From NCBI GenBank assembly GCA_002373555.1, contig DFKM01000040.1:1-5512 (forward strand): DNA of 5,512 nt. Reading direction: 5' to 3'. Under the pieces are notes generated by a model that was not told the origin of the DNA, made no database searches, and worked only from the letters and a program-made list of their open reading frames with translations. Below are positions 5,323 to 5,512 of the stretch, one piece after another. Each line of letters begins with the position of its first letter. Positions within the stretch are counted from its first letter, which is position 1. Position numbers and translations under genes: made by a program. This DNA comes from Lachnospiraceae bacterium UBA3645. Its GTDB lineage: Bacteria > Bacillota > Clostridia > Lachnospirales > Lachnospiraceae.

Positions 5323-5512
5323 ATGGCGAAACAGAAGATCCTCATCGTGGATGATGATACCAATATCTCCGAGCTCATTTCACTCTATCTGAAAAAGGAG
5401 TGCTTTGAGACAAAGTGCGTGGAGGACGGGGAGTCTGCGCTCACGGCGTTCCATTCCTTCGAGCCGGATCTGATCCTGCTGGATCTGATGCTTCCGGGCA
5501 TGGACGGCTACC
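5323..5512 (+). CDS. Two-component response regulator, receiver domain (partial)
   Basis: The first 63 codons of a response regulator, truncated by the right edge. The receiver domain shows the acidic pocket IVDDD (Asp10-12) and the phospho-acceptor motif LILLDLMLPGMDGY with Asp54 as the likely phosphorylation site. LMLPGMDG is typical of OmpR/PhoB-type transcriptional regulators, so a winged-helix DNA-binding half and a downstream sensor kinase are expected, but neither is in view. The ATG at 5323 is the only sensible start; it has a good SD site and lies 4 nt after the mutS2 stop, so the gene is probably co-transcribed and translationally coupled with mutS2. The receiver call is very secure; subfamily and signal are not known. 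Confidence 0.93.
   Translation, partial: MAKQKILIVDDDTNISELISLYLKKECFETKCVEDGESALTAFHSFEPDLILLDLMLPGMDGY

Noticed and set aside
4125..5378. Long open frame (417 codons) on the minus strand, antisense to mutS2
   Set aside because: It lies wholly opposite clearly conserved MutS2 coding sequence and the response regulator start. Its translation is low-complexity and resembles no family I know, and GC-rich codon bias readily keeps such antisense frames open.

Overview
The window looks like a stretch of chromosome from a Firmicute of class Clostridia, most likely a gut-type Lachnospiraceae. Three things point that way: a full-length MutS2 with the KOW-like and Smr C-terminal architecture, a Firmicutes-type LexA (SOS) box in front of uvrB, and a secreted protein with the Listeria-Bacteroides-type repeats and lysine-rich C-terminal domain common in gut Clostridia. 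The family placement is inferred from recalled protein patterns, not from a search.

Layout, left to right. (1) Positions 1-214, minus strand: the first 71 codons of uvrB, running off the left edge. Its control region (215-381) holds a Shine-Dalgarno (SD) site, a roughly 110-nt leader, an extended -10 promoter and a perfect GAAC-N4-GTTC SOS box. (2) Positions 437-1799, minus strand: a predicted secreted cell-surface protein of 443 aa, ending in a hairpin terminator. (3) Positions 1982-2791, minus strand: a 269-aa fusion of an XRE-type helix-turn-helix to a Uma2 (DUF820, PD-(D/E)XK nuclease-like) domain, with a near-consensus sigma-A promoter. (4) Positions 2958-5318, plus strand: complete mutS2 (786 aa), driven by a strong divergent promoter whose predicted start site falls almost on the ATG. 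(5) Positions 5323-5512, plus strand: the receiver domain of a two-component response regulator, 4 nt after mutS2 and apparently in the same operon, running off the right edge.

The two ends are housekeeping: uvrB (nucleotide excision repair) and mutS2 (anti-recombination / collided-ribosome rescue) point away from each other. Between them sit two accessory minus-strand genes, a surface protein and an HTH-Uma2 protein, whose base composition looks less GC-rich than mutS2 in sampled lines. They look like cargo acquired between two conserved transcription units, but no transposase, integrase or terminal repeat is visible.

I found no RNA gene, CRISPR array or insertion sequence, and no convincing new multi-gene system. 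The most worthwhile leads are the possibly leaderless mutS2 mRNA, the HTH-Uma2 fusion with a 22-bp-spaced repeat beside its promoter, and the charge-segregated surface protein.
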